64,000 nt of DNA from Psychrosphaera aestuarii (GCF_017948405.1 NZ_CP072844.1:1302001-1366000); one strand, 5' to 3'. Counted from the stretch's first letter, positions 26,540 to 36,936 are shown. The notes: generated by a model from the letters alone, not told the origin. Program-made: numbers and translations.

Positions 26540-28168
26540 CTAAACTCTTTCTTCGGTTAATGAAGCCTTAATTTTATTATAACGAAGCGTTTGCTCATCA
26601 TTGAGGTTTGCCGAATTAATCGTGTTTTTACATTGCTCGATTAATGTCTGAACATCACTTGAAGACAAGTCTAAAAATTGGCTTTCAGCAATAGTTTGCA
26701 GTAGGTTTAAGGCTATGGCTGGACTTTTAGGCATCACCCTAAAAGCCGTTTTGAACGCCTTTAACGCTTCATTTAACTTACCTCGAGTATAAAAGCCGAC
26801 GGCATTGTTATTTAATTCTTTTGGTGATGATTTAACATCTTCCCGCAGTTGTTTTTCGGCATTGATGAATAGAGAAAAAAGCGGATTAGTTAACGATGCA
26901 GACTCTTTTACTATTTCACTAAAAACCTTTTCTGAGTCCCTATAAAAGCCTAGTTCATGTAAGGCTTTTGCAAAATCGAGCGCATCTTCCAGATCATCTA
27001 CTACAAACTCGCGATTATCATCAATTTTCATTTTAATTAAATGCTTCGCCTTTTCCGATTCATTCTTTAAAAAGTGGATACGAGCTGTTGCTATGTCTAT
27101 TTGTTCATTTAAAGGTGTTTTTGGAAATTTTCGCTTTAAATTATCAAGTATATGTTGGCTTTGCTGGGCTAACCTTGAGACTTCAGTTTCGTTAAACGTG
27201 GTTAGGCCGTAGTCGATATTTGCCCGAATTGCATTGAGGTATAGCCCGGGAGCTTCATACATAGAATATCGTAAGTGGCGAATAATGTTATTACTGGCTA
27301 AATACTGAGATTCAAAGTCTTGCGTAATTCGAGCTAAATCGATTAGATACTTTTGCCGTTCGATATTTCTAGGGGATAACAAGCTTGCGTCTTTTATATA
27401 ACTTAATGCGTTCTCCCAGTCTTTGTCTTTTTCACATAAAAAAGCGAGTAGGTCCAACGCCTGTAGTTTGGTTGACGGATTATCAACTAACTCATCAAGT
27501 AGATGTTTTGCTTCCGGAAGTCGATTTAGATGCATATAACATTCAACTAAACCGAGTTGCGCCCAAGAAAAATACCTAATCTTTAATACCGATTGATAAA
27601 AAGCTTCGGCCTTTTGCCAGTCTTTTTCTTGCTTTAAAATATTTCCTTTTAACCGAATTAAAAAAGGCGTCCAATTAGGGTGTGTATTTGCGCTGATGAA
27701 CTGGTCTATATGCTCTAACGCACCTGATATGTTTTGTTTTTCAAGACATTCAAAAACGGGCTTAAAGGTTAACTTTTTTATTAATGCTCGTTGAATGCGA
27801 GACTCGAGTTGTTTTGAGGTAAAAGGCTTTAATAAAAAGTCATCGGGTTCGAGTTCTATAATACTTTGACTAAGCGACATATCGTTTTCTGAACTCATGA
27901 AAATAAACGTAGTACTTATATGCATCAAACCTTGTTTGGTAAAACGTTCAAAAAGTTGGTAGCCGTCGCTTCCTTTATTTAATTCATAAGCGCACAAAAT
28001 CAATTGATATTGGCGTTTTTGCAATGCCTCTATCGCAAGGTGAGCACGATCGACAAAATCAATACGATCAAAACCTAAATGTTGTAATGAGTATTTAATA
28101 TGGCTTTGAGCTAAAGACTGCTGCTCAACAACGAGGGCAGATAAATATTGATCTTTTAATTCGTCCAT
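26540..28168 (-). CDS. TPR response regulator with degenerate receiver domain
   Basis: A 542-residue protein with an N-terminal receiver domain (residues 1-125) and TPR-like helical repeats from about residue 140 to the end (for example WAQLGLVECYMHLNRLPEAKHLLDELV and NNAVGFYTRGKLNEALKAFKTAFRVMPKSPAIALNLL). In related response regulators the phospho-acceptor motif reads CDYNLG-type; here it is CAYELN, with Ala60 (codon 27989-27991) in place of Asp. The conserved Lys of LLKPF is kept. It is therefore probably a phosphorylation-independent or dimerisation-type receiver with a protein-interaction module. No output DNA-binding domain. It is transcribed alone, against its neighbours. Confidence 0.85.
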   Translation of the reverse strand: MDELKDQYLSALVVEQQSLAQSHIKYSLQHLGFDRIDFVDRAHLAIEALQKRQYQLILCAYELNKGSDGYQLFERFTKQGLMHISTTFIFMSSENDMSLSQSIIELEPDDFLLKPFTSKQLESRIQRALIKKLTFKPVFECLEKQNISGALEHIDQFISANTHPNWTPFLIRLKGNILKQEKDWQKAEAFYQSVLKIRYFSWAQLGLVECYMHLNRLPEAKHLLDELVDNPSTKLQALDLLAFLCEKDKDWENALSYIKDASLLSPRNIERQKYLIDLARITQDFESQYLASNNIIRHLRYSMYEAPGLYLNAIRANIDYGLTTFNETEVSRLAQQSQHILDNLKRKFPKTPLNEQIDIATARIHFLKNESEKAKHLIKMKIDDNREFVVDDLEDALDFAKALHELGFYRDSEKVFSEIVKESASLTNPLFSLFINAEKQLREDVKSSPKELNNNAVGFYTRGKLNEALKAFKTAFRVMPKSPAIALNLLQTIAESQFLDLSSSDVQTLIEQCKNTINSANLNDEQTLRYNKIKASLTEERV

Positions 28169-28237
28169 TACCTAATCGTGGTGAAAATTTAACCTTATAT
28201 CCATAGTAGGAACTTTTTATCCTAATGAAAAGAACGA

Positions 28238-28366
28238 ATGACAGGATTTGTAATTAAATCGTTAATTTTAGTGCTTTTCATAAGCTTATTTGTATTAAGT
28301 ATTAGTTTAATTGTGTGGCATTCGTTAAGCCTTACGAGCATAATTATTTTCTTATTTCTAATATGA
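28238..28366 (+). CDS. Possible 42-aa small membrane protein before the MFS gene
   Basis: An open frame of 42 codons that ends 7 bases before the transporter start. It encodes two strongly hydrophobic stretches (FVIKSLILVLFISLFVLSIS and LTSIIIFLFLI) around a short WHS turn, so it could be a hairpin membrane peptide. A weak purine run (GAAAAGAACG) precedes the ATG. The MFS gene has no clear ribosome site of its own, so translational coupling from this frame is plausible. AT-rich DNA readily gives such frames by chance, hence the low confidence. Confidence 0.35.
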   Translation: MTGFVIKSLILVLFISLFVLSISLIVWHSLSLTSIIIFLFLI

Positions 28367-28373
28367 GTTTGTT

Positions 28374-29633
28374 ATGTTTTTGGGTTTGTCAGCAAAGTTA
28401 TGGGTTGCATTATGTGTTACCTTGTTAGCTTGTATGGGTTTGTCATTACCTTACCCTGTATTAACACCGCTGTTTATCGATGCTCCTATCACTGCGTTAA
28501 ATTCTTACGCTGGGCTGTCGGGTGAAACTCTTCTAACAATTCTATTCGCAATTTATCCTCTAGGCATTTTTATTGGTAGTAGCTTTATTGGAGCACTATC
28601 AGATCGCTTTGGTCGACGACGAGTTCTTAGTCAAACTCTTATCATTTGCTTTTTCGGGTATTTAGTCTCCGCGTACGCGTTATTCATTGAAGATTATTTT
28701 TTATTAGTATTGAGCCGATTTTTAACCGGCATTACTGAGGGAAATATAGCGATTGCTCGAGCGATAGCTCTAGATATTGGCGAAGAGGCCGCGAAAGAGA
28801 AAAATGGAGATCATAATGATCTCGCGAGGCTTTCTGAAGAGAAAACTAGAGCCGTATCTTTAATAAACAGTGCGGTATTTGTAGGTTGGTTACTTGGGCC
28901 ATTAATTGGTGGCGTATTGGCGCAATATGGCGCTCATTCAGCCATGTTTGCTGCTGCAACCGCATCAATGTTATGCGTTGTGTTAGTGAAGGCGGTACTA
29001 GAAGAAAGTAATCACGATATACCAGAGTTTAAGATGTCGATTCTTCAGTCGGCGTACAAAGAAAATTCCCTTCGATTAATAAAAGAACCGTGGATGAGAA
29101 AGCTATTTTTCACTTATTTCTTTTATGCATTAGCAATGAATTTGTTTTATGAATTCTACCCAGTATGGTTAGTCGATACGCAAGGTTATGACTCGTTAGG
29201 GATTGGTCTTGCCACTACTAATATGACTATATTTATGACACTAACATCACTTTTTGTTGTAACCATAGTACAGAGAAAATTTGGCCTCTTAAAACCAATG
29301 CGCCGGGCGATGTTTGGTTTAGCTTTGATGTTATTTATTGTGCCATTTACTGGCGGCGTGAGTACATTGATTGTGTTTTCAATAACAGGAATTTTAGTTG
29401 CAACATTTAACGGTTTATTACCTGTTTATATAAGTGAAAACCAATCGGGTAGAAAAAACGGTGCGGCGATGGGGTTATTAACGACGACATTTTGTATAGC
29501 TAATGTATTTGCAGCAGTTTGTGGCGGCGTGTTACTTCAGCTAAATTCGCAATGGCCTCTATTTTTATCATCAATGTTTTATATTGTGTCGCTTACCCTG
29601 TTGTATCGATATTTTGTAGCCTCGACGGATTAA
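28374..29633 (+). CDS. MFS drug/solute transporter
   Basis: A 419-residue major facilitator with about 12 membrane segments. The loop between helices 2 and 3 carries the MFS signature GALSDRFGRRRVL, and helix 4-5 has the RFLTGITEGNIAIARAIALDIG segment, as in YajR and TetA-type drug:H+ antiporters. A charged cytoplasmic insert (EEAAKEKNGDHNDLARLSEEKTRAV) precedes helix 5. Substrate cannot be predicted. No regulator is adjacent. Ribosome site not evident, see the small frame directly upstream. Confidence 0.88.
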   Translation: MFLGLSAKLWVALCVTLLACMGLSLPYPVLTPLFIDAPITALNSYAGLSGETLLTILFAIYPLGIFIGSSFIGALSDRFGRRRVLSQTLIICFFGYLVSAYALFIEDYFLLVLSRFLTGITEGNIAIARAIALDIGEEAAKEKNGDHNDLARLSEEKTRAVSLINSAVFVGWLLGPLIGGVLAQYGAHSAMFAAATASMLCVVLVKAVLEESNHDIPEFKMSILQSAYKENSLRLIKEPWMRKLFFTYFFYALAMNLFYEFYPVWLVDTQGYDSLGIGLATTNMTIFMTLTSLFVVTIVQRKFGLLKPMRRAMFGLALMLFIVPFTGGVSTLIVFSITGILVATFNGLLPVYISENQSGRKNGAAMGLLTTTFCIANVFAAVCGGVLLQLNSQWPLFLSSMFYIVSLTLLYRYFVASTD

Positions 29634-29659
29634 ATCACCCACCGAAGCTAACGTTCAGG

Positions 29660-30160
29660 CTAATAAGCGCCAGCTGCGTAAGTTAATTCATAACTATGAC
29701 TGTATATCTCTAGAATATTACCAAACGGGTCTTCCATATAAATCATGCGATATGGCTTCTCGCCCGGGTAATAGTATCTCGGTTTTTCCATGCGTTTTTT
29801 GCCACCAGCGGCAACAATTTTTTCAGCTAACTCTTCTAAGTTTGGGTCTTGAACACAAAAATGAAATATCCCCGTTTTCCAGTATTCAAAGTTGTTGTCA
29901 GGTTGTTGCTGGTTTTTAAATTCAAAGATTTCAACACCAATACGATCGCCTGTTGATAGATGAGCAATTTTGAATTTTTCCCAGTTGGGACCAAAAACAT
30001 CAGTACACATTTCACCAATTGCGGACTTGTCTTCGTTAATTTCCGTCGGTTCCATAATCAAATACCAGCCCAAAACTTCGGTATAAAATTTAACGGCTTT
30101 TTCCACATCCGGCACTGAAATACCAATATGTGAAAAAGTTCTTGGATAGGTTGATGACAT
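29660..30160 (-). CDS. Glyoxalase/VOC-family protein
   Basis: A 166-residue vicinal-oxygen-chelate protein with the two-module fold. Likely metal ligands are His12 (SHIGISVPDVEKAVKFY), Glu in VEIFEF, His in FHFCVQDPN and Glu in PFGNILEIYSHSYE. Such proteins include lactoylglutathione lyases, isomerases and extradiol dioxygenases; this one cannot be placed further by eye. AGGAAA precedes the ATG. It is transcribed divergently from the LysR regulator next to it, with an operator-like palindrome between them, so it is probably that regulator's target. Confidence 0.85.
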   Translation of the reverse strand: MSSTYPRTFSHIGISVPDVEKAVKFYTEVLGWYLIMEPTEINEDKSAIGEMCTDVFGPNWEKFKIAHLSTGDRIGVEIFEFKNQQQPDNNFEYWKTGIFHFCVQDPNLEELAEKIVAAGGKKRMEKPRYYYPGEKPYRMIYMEDPFGNILEIYSHSYELTYAAGAY

Positions 30161-30207
30161 AATATATTTCCTACTTGTTCATTAGATATGGTGTATTTTA
30201 GGGGTAA

Positions 30208-30237
30208 ATGCCATAATTAAAAATTATCATTTGGCAT
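30208..30237. promoter_or_regulatory. LysR-type operator between the VOC and LysR genes
   Basis: The core ATAATT-AAA-AATTAT (30213-30227) fits the T-N11-A LysR box. It is flanked by a wider, slightly offset inverted pair ATGCCA (30208-30213) and TGGCAT (30232-30237). It sits midway in the 97-base divergent gap, where a LysR protein would control both genes. Confidence 0.6.
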
Positions 30238-30257
30238 CAAAATGAGAACGTAGGGAA

Positions 30258-31142
30258 ATGATTAATCAGGTTTGGTTGCGCACTTATTGCACGTTAGTTG
30301 ATACTGGCCATTTTACAAAAACGGCAGAACAACTTTACATGACGCAGTCTGGCGTTAGTCAACAAATAAAAAAGCTTGAAGGTCAATTGGCGGTTCAATT
30401 GCTAATAAGAGAAGGCAAGTCTTTTACCTTAACAAGTGCAGGACAAGTGCTATATAAAAAAGGAAAGGAGCTTTTAAGTTCAATTAATGATTTAGAGCTA
30501 AGAATAAAAGAAGATAGCTCGACAGTTGGGAATATTTCATTAAGCAGTCCAGGAAGTATAGGCTTAAAGTTATATCCTGAGCTCTTAGCTCTTCAAAAAA
30601 AGCATCCAAATTTAACGATAGAGTATGCGTTTGCGCCAAATCAGATGATAATTAAACACGTTCAAAACAAGGAAATTGATATAGGCCTTGTCACACGTAA
30701 TTCTTTGGAGCCTGACATACAATTTGAAGCTATAGGTCAGGAAGAGCTGGTGTTAGTCACACCCAAGAATACAATTAATCCAAGCTGGCAAAATTTAGAG
30801 ACACTGGGATTCATTGATCACCCAGATGCGTCTCATCACGCTCAACTTTTGCTAGGCGCAAACTACAAACTGTTCACAACCGTAACTCAGTTTACTCGAA
30901 CTGGTTTTTCTAATCAGATAGGTTTGATATTGGAGCCTGTTGCTCTCGGGCTCGGCTTTACGGTGTTACCCAAATTTACAGTTCATGCATTTAATCGTTG
31001 TGATGAAGTGATGGTTCATCGATTACCGAAGGCGGTATTTGAAACTATTTATTTGGTATCGAATAAAAAGAACTATAAGACTAAACGTGTTGCTTTTGTT
31101 GAGTCTAAGTTGATTGAGTTTTTAGAGGAAGAAGCGAGGTAA
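30258..31142 (+). CDS. LysR-family transcriptional regulator
   Basis: A 294-residue LysR regulator. The N-terminal winged helix-turn-helix (residues 3-62) reads VWLRTYCTLVDTGHFTKTAEQLYMTQSGVSQQIKKLE, and residues about 90-290 form the periplasmic-binding-like effector domain (ISLSSPGSIGLKLYPELLALQKKHPNLTIEY; DIGLVTR). AGGGAAATG marks the start. It is divergent from the VOC-family gene and probably autoregulates while activating it. Effector unknown. Confidence 0.92.
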   Translation: MINQVWLRTYCTLVDTGHFTKTAEQLYMTQSGVSQQIKKLEGQLAVQLLIREGKSFTLTSAGQVLYKKGKELLSSINDLELRIKEDSSTVGNISLSSPGSIGLKLYPELLALQKKHPNLTIEYAFAPNQMIIKHVQNKEIDIGLVTRNSLEPDIQFEAIGQEELVLVTPKNTINPSWQNLETLGFIDHPDASHHAQLLLGANYKLFTTVTQFTRTGFSNQIGLILEPVALGLGFTVLPKFTVHAFNRCDEVMVHRLPKAVFETIYLVSNKKNYKTKRVAFVESKLIEFLEEEAR

Positions 31143-31155
31143 TGTCGCTTCTTCC
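31127..31155 (+). terminator. Hairpin overlapping the LysR stop codon
   Basis: GGAAGAAGCGA and TCGCTTCTTCC form a perfect 11-bp stem whose left arm is the last coding part of the regulator and whose 7-base loop holds the stop codon. There is no T-run, so termination is uncertain. Confidence 0.5.
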
Positions 31156-31211
31156 AAACTCTAGTAGGTGTGGTATCAGTTCGCCACCATATAAATGAAT
31201 AAGACAGTGAC

Positions 31212-32207
31212 TTAGCGCTTTGAGTCTAACAGAGCCTGCTTTTCAGCATCTGATAAGAACGCGGCCTTTACACCATTTTTTTGGATTTGGCTCAATTCGT
31301 CGCCGTTAAAGCCCAAAATATCTTGAGCAACACGGTATTCATTTAAAATATCGATATTGGAGACTGCAGGGTCGTCGGTATTCAAAAATACGTTTACACC
31401 ATGATCAAAGAAAGTTCGCAGTGGGTGTTTTTTAATATCATCAATTGTGGCGGTTTGATAATTTGAAGTAGGGCAAGACTCAATTGAGATGTTATTTTCT
31501 ACTAAGTAATCCATTAGCTTTAAGTCTTTGATGGCTGCAACTCCGTGCCCGATTCGGGTCGCGCCTAACAAGTTAATAGCGTCCCAAATGCTTTCAGGGC
31601 CGCGAGCTTCACCAGCGTGCACAGTAATATTTAAACCAGCGTCACGCGCCAATTTAAAGTGGTCAACAAACATCGTTGCCGGGAAGTTAAATTCATCGCC
31701 CGCTAAGTCTAACGCAATAACTTTATCTTTATGCGCTAGGATAGCTTGTAACTCTTTCATACAAGTGTCTACGCCAAAGGTGCGACTAAGAATACCAATT
31801 AGATTCGCTTTTACGCCAAAATCTCTGCTACCTGCGGCAACAGCATCAGCCACAACGTTTACCACCTCAGCCATGTCCAAGTTATAGGCCATTGCCATGT
31901 AGTGAGGAGAGAAACGCAGTTCGGTATAATCTATTTGCTGAGCTTTAGCGTCCGCCATATTTTCATAAGCAACGCGGTAGATAGCGTCATAATCAGCAAG
32001 TACAGATACGCCATAATCCAACTTTTGCAAAAAACCTAACAAATCTGATGACTGACCTTGAATTTGGGCATGCGGCGTAAATTCTTCTAGGTTACTACCT
32101 GGTAAGTCAATGTTGTGCTTTTGGGCAAGTTCCCAAACGGTTTTCGGCGCAATATTGCCGTCTAAGTGACGGTGTAGGTCAACCAAAGGAAGCTGTTTGT
32201 TGATCAT
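31212..32207 (-). CDS. add: Adenosine deaminase
   Basis: A 331-residue purine deaminase converting adenosine to inosine. Zinc ligands and catalytic residues are in place: LHRHLDGN near residue 10, TVHAGEA (catalytic Glu and zinc His) near the middle, the GHGV His motif RIGHGVAAI, and LNTDDPAVS with the metal-binding Asp pair. The start at 32207 (MINKQLPLVDLHRH) matches the family; an upstream frame of 12 codons is probably not translated. Cytosolic purine salvage. Single gene, divergent from tkt. Confidence 0.95.
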   Translation of the reverse strand: MINKQLPLVDLHRHLDGNIAPKTVWELAQKHNIDLPGSNLEEFTPHAQIQGQSSDLLGFLQKLDYGVSVLADYDAIYRVAYENMADAKAQQIDYTELRFSPHYMAMAYNLDMAEVVNVVADAVAAGSRDFGVKANLIGILSRTFGVDTCMKELQAILAHKDKVIALDLAGDEFNFPATMFVDHFKLARDAGLNITVHAGEARGPESIWDAINLLGATRIGHGVAAIKDLKLMDYLVENNISIESCPTSNYQTATIDDIKKHPLRTFFDHGVNVFLNTDDPAVSNIDILNEYRVAQDILGFNGDELSQIQKNGVKAAFLSDAEKQALLDSKR

Positions 32208-32380
32208 GATTATCCATAATTGTGTTTTGATTAGAAGGGGCATTATAACGCAATAGAATTATTTGTAATTAACAAAGTTAATAGAAAATTCATAATAAAA
32301 GCCGTATTGACGTTGCTTTACGGGCCAAATTTAGGTCAAATAGCGACTTGCCCAAAACCAATATAAATATAGGAATTAGC

Positions 32381-34372
32381 ATGGCGTCTAGAACAGACTT
32401 AGCAAATGCCATTCGTGCGTTAAGCATGGATGCGGTCCAAAAAGCAAAATCAGGTCACCCAGGAGCTCCAATGGGGATGGCTGACATCGCAGAGGTACTA
32501 TGGCGTGGTTTTCTAAAACACAACCCAAATAACCCAAATTGGGCTGATCGTGACCGTTTTGTTTTGTCTAATGGACACGGCTCAATGCTAATTTACTCGC
32601 TATTGCATTTATCTGGTTACGATGTGTCAATTGACGACATCAAGAATTTCCGTCAGCTGCATTCAAAAACGCCAGGTCACCCAGAATATGGTTACACACC
32701 AGGCGTTGAAACAACAACAGGCCCGTTAGGTGCTGGTGTATCAAATGCGGTAGGTATGGCGATTGCGGAAAAAACCTTAGCGGCACAGTTTAACCGTGAA
32801 GACCACAATATTGTTGATCATTTCACTTATGTATTTTTAGGCGATGGCTGTTTAATGGAAGGCATTTCACATGAAGCCTGTTCATTAGCTGGTACATTAA
32901 AGCTTGGTAAATTGGTTGCATTTTATGACGACAATGGCATCAGTATTGATGGCGAAGTAGAAGGTTGGTTTACTGAAGATACGGCTATGCGCTTTAAAGC
33001 ATATGGCTGGCATGTAGTAGAAAATGTAGATGGACATAACCCGGAGGCAATTGCGAATGCAGTTACTGAGGCACAATCTGTTATCGACAAGCCTTCAATT
33101 ATTATTTGTAAAACAACAATTGGCTTTGGTTCACCAAACAAACAAGGTACTCATGACTGCCATGGTGCGCCATTAGGTGATGACGAAATTGCGGCAACTC
33201 GAGAGTTCTTAAACTGGCCACACGCACCATTTGAAATCCCTGCGGACGTTTATGAAATGTGGGATGCAAAACAAGCGGGTGACGAAGACGAAGCAACATG
33301 GAACGAACAGTTTGTTGAATACAAAAATGCGTACCCTGAACTAGCTGCAGAGTTTGAGCGACGAGTGATCTTGGGTGAATTACCAGAAGATTTCTCTGAA
33401 AAGGCTTACCAATATGCGTTAACGACACAGCAAAAAGCGGAAAGCGTTGCATCACGTAAGGCCTCACAAAATACGATTGAAGCGTTTGCTCCATTGTTAC
33501 CAGAGTTATTAGGCGGCTCAGCTGACTTAGCCGGTTCAAACTTGACGCTTTGGTCTGGTTCAAAAGGTATTCAAGATGATGCTGCAGGTAATTATATTTA
33601 TTATGGTGTTCGTGAATTTGGTATGAGCGGCATCATGAACGGTATTTCATTGCATGGTGGATTCATTAACTACGGTGCAACATTCTTAATGTTCATGGAA
33701 TATGCGCGTAATGCGGTTCGTATGTCTGCATTAATGGGTATTCAAAATATATTCGTTTATACACATGACTCAATTGGCCAAGGTGAAGACGGCCCTACCC
33801 ACCAACCAATCGAACAAATCGCAAATTTACGTATGACGCCAAATATGCATACATGGCGTCCAGCTGATGCGGTTGAGTCAGTTATAGCGTGGAAGTCAGC
33901 GTTAGAATATAACGAAGGTCCGAGCTCGTTGATCTTTTCTCGTCAAGGCTTACCAGCCCAAGAAAGAACAGAGCAGCAAGTTGAGATGATTCAGCAAGGC
34001 GGCTATATCCTAGTAGATAGTGATGGCGAGCCTGAAGTTATCTTGATAGCAACCGGTTCCGAAGTTGCTCTTGCAGTTGAAGCGGCTGCGCAGCTAAATT
34101 CAGCAGGAACGGCAACTAGAGTTGTTTCTATGCCGTGTACGAATCTGTTTGATGAGCAAGACGAAGCATACAAACAGACGGTTCTACCAAACTCGGTAAC
34201 TAAACGAGTTGCTATTGAAGCGGCCCATGTTGATTACTGGCATAAATATGTTGGCTTTAGCGGTAAAGTAGTGGGCATGACGACGTTTGGTGAATCAGCA
34301 CCGGGTGGCGACTTAATGAAACACTTTGGCTTCACCGTTGAAAATGTGATTAAAACTGTACAATCACTTTAA
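32381..34372 (+). CDS. tkt: Transketolase
   Basis: A 663-residue thiamine-diphosphate enzyme of the pentose phosphate pathway that moves two-carbon ketol units. The start [38 protein letters not shown] is typical; [18 protein letters not shown] and [10 protein letters not shown] form the ThDP/metal site, [13 protein letters not shown] and [19 protein letters not shown] line the second domain. AGGAATT lies 5 bases before the ATG. It heads the tkt-epd-pgk block and has a terminator after it, so at least part of the block has separate promoters. Confidence 0.98.
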   Translation: MASRTDLANAIRALSMDAVQKAKSGHPGAPMGMADIAEVLWRGFLKHNPNNPNWADRDRFVLSNGHGSMLIYSLLHLSGYDVSIDDIKNFRQLHSKTPGHPEYGYTPGVETTTGPLGAGVSNAVGMAIAEKTLAAQFNREDHNIVDHFTYVFLGDGCLMEGISHEACSLAGTLKLGKLVAFYDDNGISIDGEVEGWFTEDTAMRFKAYGWHVVENVDGHNPEAIANAVTEAQSVIDKPSIIICKTTIGFGSPNKQGTHDCHGAPLGDDEIAATREFLNWPHAPFEIPADVYEMWDAKQAGDEDEATWNEQFVEYKNAYPELAAEFERRVILGELPEDFSEKAYQYALTTQQKAESVASRKASQNTIEAFAPLLPELLGGSADLAGSNLTLWSGSKGIQDDAAGNYIYYGVREFGMSGIMNGISLHGGFINYGATFLMFMEYARNAVRMSALMGIQNIFVYTHDSIGQGEDGPTHQPIEQIANLRMTPNMHTWRPADAVESVIAWKSALEYNEGPSSLIFSRQGLPAQERTEQQVEMIQQGGYILVDSDGEPEVILIATGSEVALAVEAAAQLNSAGTATRVVSMPCTNLFDEQDEAYKQTVLPNSVTKRVAIEAAHVDYWHKYVGFSGKVVGMTTFGESAPGGDLMKHFGFTVENVIKTVQSL

Positions 34373-34424
34373 AATTTAGCTCGAGGCTTATTATCAAGTC
34401 TCGTTCTACAATTTAATATTAGAT

Positions 34425-34457
34425 AAAAAGCGAGTATTATATGTGCTCGCTTTTTTT
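34425..34457 (+). terminator. Terminator after tkt
   Basis: AAAAAGCGAG pairs with CTCGCTTTTT over an 11-base loop and is followed by more T residues. It would partly or fully separate tkt from epd. Confidence 0.85.
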
Positions 34458-34537
34458 GTTTTATTCGTAAAGCAGTTTTATTTTTAGCAGTAAATGCTTT
34501 GCAAACTTACTTAGCAGGGCTTCAGGAAATTAACGTC

Positions 34538-35575
34538 ATGTCAGAGAACGCTCGTCCTATTAATATCGCAATCAACGGTTTTGGTCGCATTGGTCGCAAT
34601 GTATTGCGTGCTATTTATGAAACAAACCGCAGTGACGAGTTTAACGTGGTGGCAATTAACGAAATAGCCGATCCTGAAGGCATCGCCCACCTATTAAAAT
34701 ATGATACATCGCATGGTCGCTTTGGTTTTGACGTTCATTTAAATGAGCAACAAAATTTAGTGGTTGATGGTGATCATATTGAGCTTTTACATATAGAAGA
34801 TTTACATTCGTTACCTTGGAAGCTTTTGAAGGTAGACGTAGTTTTAGAATGTACTGGCGTTTTCAAATCAAGAGAAGAGGGCGCATCGCACATAACGTCT
34901 GGTGCACAAAAAGTTATATTTTCGCACCCAGCAGACCCAGATGTGGATAACACAATCATTTTTGGCATTAATCAAGATTCATTAACAAACGATCATGATG
35001 TGATCTCAAATGGCTCATGTACAACAAACTGTGTAGTGCCTGTGATTCAAGCTATCGATGACGCTTTTGGCGTAGATAGCGGCACTATTACCACTATTCA
35101 CTCTTCTATGCATGACCAACAGGTTATTGATGCCTACCATCCAGACTTACGCAGAACTCGAGCTGCAAGCCAGAGTATTATTCCTGTCGACACAAAATTA
35201 GCTGCGGGAATAGAACGAATATTACCTAAGTTTGCCGGGCGATTTGAAGCCATAGCGGTTCGTGTTCCTACAATTAATGTGACGGCGATGGATTTGAGTT
35301 TAACCGTCAACACGGACGTTACTATTAACGATGTAAACCAAGCAATTGTTACATCTTGTAATAATGGTCTTGCAGGAATATTAGGGTATACAGAAGAGCC
35401 TTTAGTTTCTGTTGATTTTAACCATGACCCGCATTCCGCAATTGTAGATGGCAATCAAACACGCGTTAGCCATAAAAGGTTAATCAAGCTTCTTGTATGG
35501 TGTGACAATGAATGGGGTTTTGCCAATAGGATGTTGGATACAACCGCCTCTTTAAAACCATTTTTGAAGCTTTAA
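34538..35575 (+). CDS. epd: Erythrose-4-phosphate dehydrogenase
   Basis: A 345-residue member of the GAPDH family. The Rossmann motif [14 protein letters not shown] is at the N-terminus and the catalytic Cys lies in [13 protein letters not shown]. Placement between tkt and pgk is the classical setting of epd, which makes 4-phosphoerythronate for pyridoxal phosphate synthesis. The [18 protein letters not shown] segment also fits Epd-type sequences. A glycolytic GAPDH role cannot be wholly excluded from the motifs alone. CAGGAAAT precedes the ATG at 34538; an upstream TTG has no ribosome site. Confidence 0.9.
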   Translation: MSENARPINIAINGFGRIGRNVLRAIYETNRSDEFNVVAINEIADPEGIAHLLKYDTSHGRFGFDVHLNEQQNLVVDGDHIELLHIEDLHSLPWKLLKVDVVLECTGVFKSREEGASHITSGAQKVIFSHPADPDVDNTIIFGINQDSLTNDHDVISNGSCTTNCVVPVIQAIDDAFGVDSGTITTIHSSMHDQQVIDAYHPDLRRTRAASQSIIPVDTKLAAGIERILPKFAGRFEAIAVRVPTINVTAMDLSLTVNTDVTINDVNQAIVTSCNNGLAGILGYTEEPLVSVDFNHDPHSAIVDGNQTRVSHKRLIKLLVWCDNEWGFANRMLDTTASLKPFLKL

Positions 35576-35692
35576 ACAAGCGAACTTAAACGTTTAGTTG
35601 CCATGTTAAATAATGGACTTGCTTGAGATAAATAATTAGAACCCAATTTAAACAATAAAATTATCGATATAAACAGAGTTGAAGGATTTGAA

Positions 35693-36856
35693 ATGACAGT
35701 AATCAAGATGATGGACTTAGATTTAGCCGGTAAAACCGTACTGATCCGTCAAGACCTAAATGTGCCAGTTCAAAATGGTAAAGTGACCTCTGCTGTTCGC
35801 ATTGACGCTTCTATTCCGACTATTCAAGCTGCATTGGATAAAGGCGCCAAAGTATTAGTAATGTCTCATCTAGGACGACCAACGGAAGGTGAATACAATG
35901 AAGAATTCTCATTACAGCCTGTTGTTGATAATTTAAATGAAAAGTTAAGCGCACCTGTATCGTTAGCTAAAGATTACCTAAATGGCGTTGATGCAAAAGC
36001 AGGCGAAGTTCTTGTTCTTGAAAACGTTCGTTTTAATGTTGGTGAGAAGAAAAATGACGATGTTTTAGCGAAACAGTATGCTGCCTTGTGTGATGTGTTT
36101 GTCATGGATGCATTTGGTACAGCGCACAGAGCACAAGGCTCTACGCACGGTGTTGCTAAGTTTGCACCAGTTGCAGCTGCCGGCCCTTTATTGGCGGCGG
36201 AACTAGAAGCATTAGGTAAGGCATTAGATAATCCGGCACGCCCGTTAGTTGCGATAGTAGGTGGCTCTAAGGTTTCTACTAAGTTAACGGTACTTCAATC
36301 ACTGTCTACAATTTGTGACCAACTTATTGTTGGTGGCGGTATTTCTAATACATTTGTTGCAGCTCGTGGTTATAACGTTGGAAAGTCATTGCACGAAGTA
36401 GACTTAATTCCTGAAGCTAAACGTTTAATGGCTGAACTTGATATTCCTAATGTTACAGACGTTAGAGTCGCGACTGAATTTTCAGATACGGCCGAAGCTG
36501 TCATTAAAGATGTATCAGAAGTACAAGACAATGAGCAAATCTTGGACTTAGGCCCAGAGTCAGCACAAGCATTAGCAGACATATTAAAGAATGCAAAAAC
36601 AATTCTTTGGAATGGCCCTTGTGGTGTATTTGAGTTTGATAATTTTTCTAAAGGCACAGAAGTGGTTGCGCAAGCGATTGCAGAAAGCGATGCATTCTCA
36701 GTTGCTGGTGGCGGTGATACGTTAGCGGCAATTGATAAATATGGCTTATCAGACAAAATCTCATACATCTCTACTGGTGGCGGTGCATTCTTAGAGTTTG
36801 TTGAAGGTAAAGTGTTACCTGCTGTTGAAATTTTAGAACAACGCGCTAAAGCTTAA
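35693..36856 (+). CDS. pgk: Phosphoglycerate kinase
   Basis: A 387-residue glycolytic kinase that makes ATP from 1,3-bisphosphoglycerate. N-terminal substrate site motifs are [11 protein letters not shown] and [18 protein letters not shown]-type [16 protein letters not shown] follows; the nucleotide-binding half has [12 protein letters not shown] and the C-terminal [33 protein letters not shown]. Length is the bacterial norm. AAGGATTTGAA precedes the ATG. In most relatives fba follows; here two other genes on each strand intervene. Confidence 0.98.
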   Translation: MTVIKMMDLDLAGKTVLIRQDLNVPVQNGKVTSAVRIDASIPTIQAALDKGAKVLVMSHLGRPTEGEYNEEFSLQPVVDNLNEKLSAPVSLAKDYLNGVDAKAGEVLVLENVRFNVGEKKNDDVLAKQYAALCDVFVMDAFGTAHRAQGSTHGVAKFAPVAAAGPLLAAELEALGKALDNPARPLVAIVGGSKVSTKLTVLQSLSTICDQLIVGGGISNTFVAARGYNVGKSLHEVDLIPEAKRLMAELDIPNVTDVRVATEFSDTAEAVIKDVSEVQDNEQILDLGPESAQALADILKNAKTILWNGPCGVFEFDNFSKGTEVVAQAIAESDAFSVAGGGDTLAAIDKYGLSDKISYISTGGGAFLEFVEGKVLPAVEILEQRAKA

Positions 36857-36879
36857 TCTAATTTTAGGCAGCAATAATT

Positions 36880-36920
36880 GTTTGTGTTCAGGCTTAATAA
36901 ATTAAAGCTTGAACACAAAC
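36880..36920. terminator. Long hairpin after pgk
   Basis: GTTTGTGTTCA (36880-36890) pairs with TGAACACAAAC (36910-36920); an inner GCTT/AAGC pair extends the stem. It lies 24 bases after pgk and ahead of the heptamer array, in the position of a terminator, though followed by only a few T residues. Confidence 0.65.
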
Positions 36921-36936
36921 TCTTTTAGCTAAGTTT

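Noticed and set aside
33102..33563. 153-codon reverse-strand frame inside tkt
   Set aside because: It lies wholly opposite a well-conserved transketolase frame and encodes no recognisable domain.
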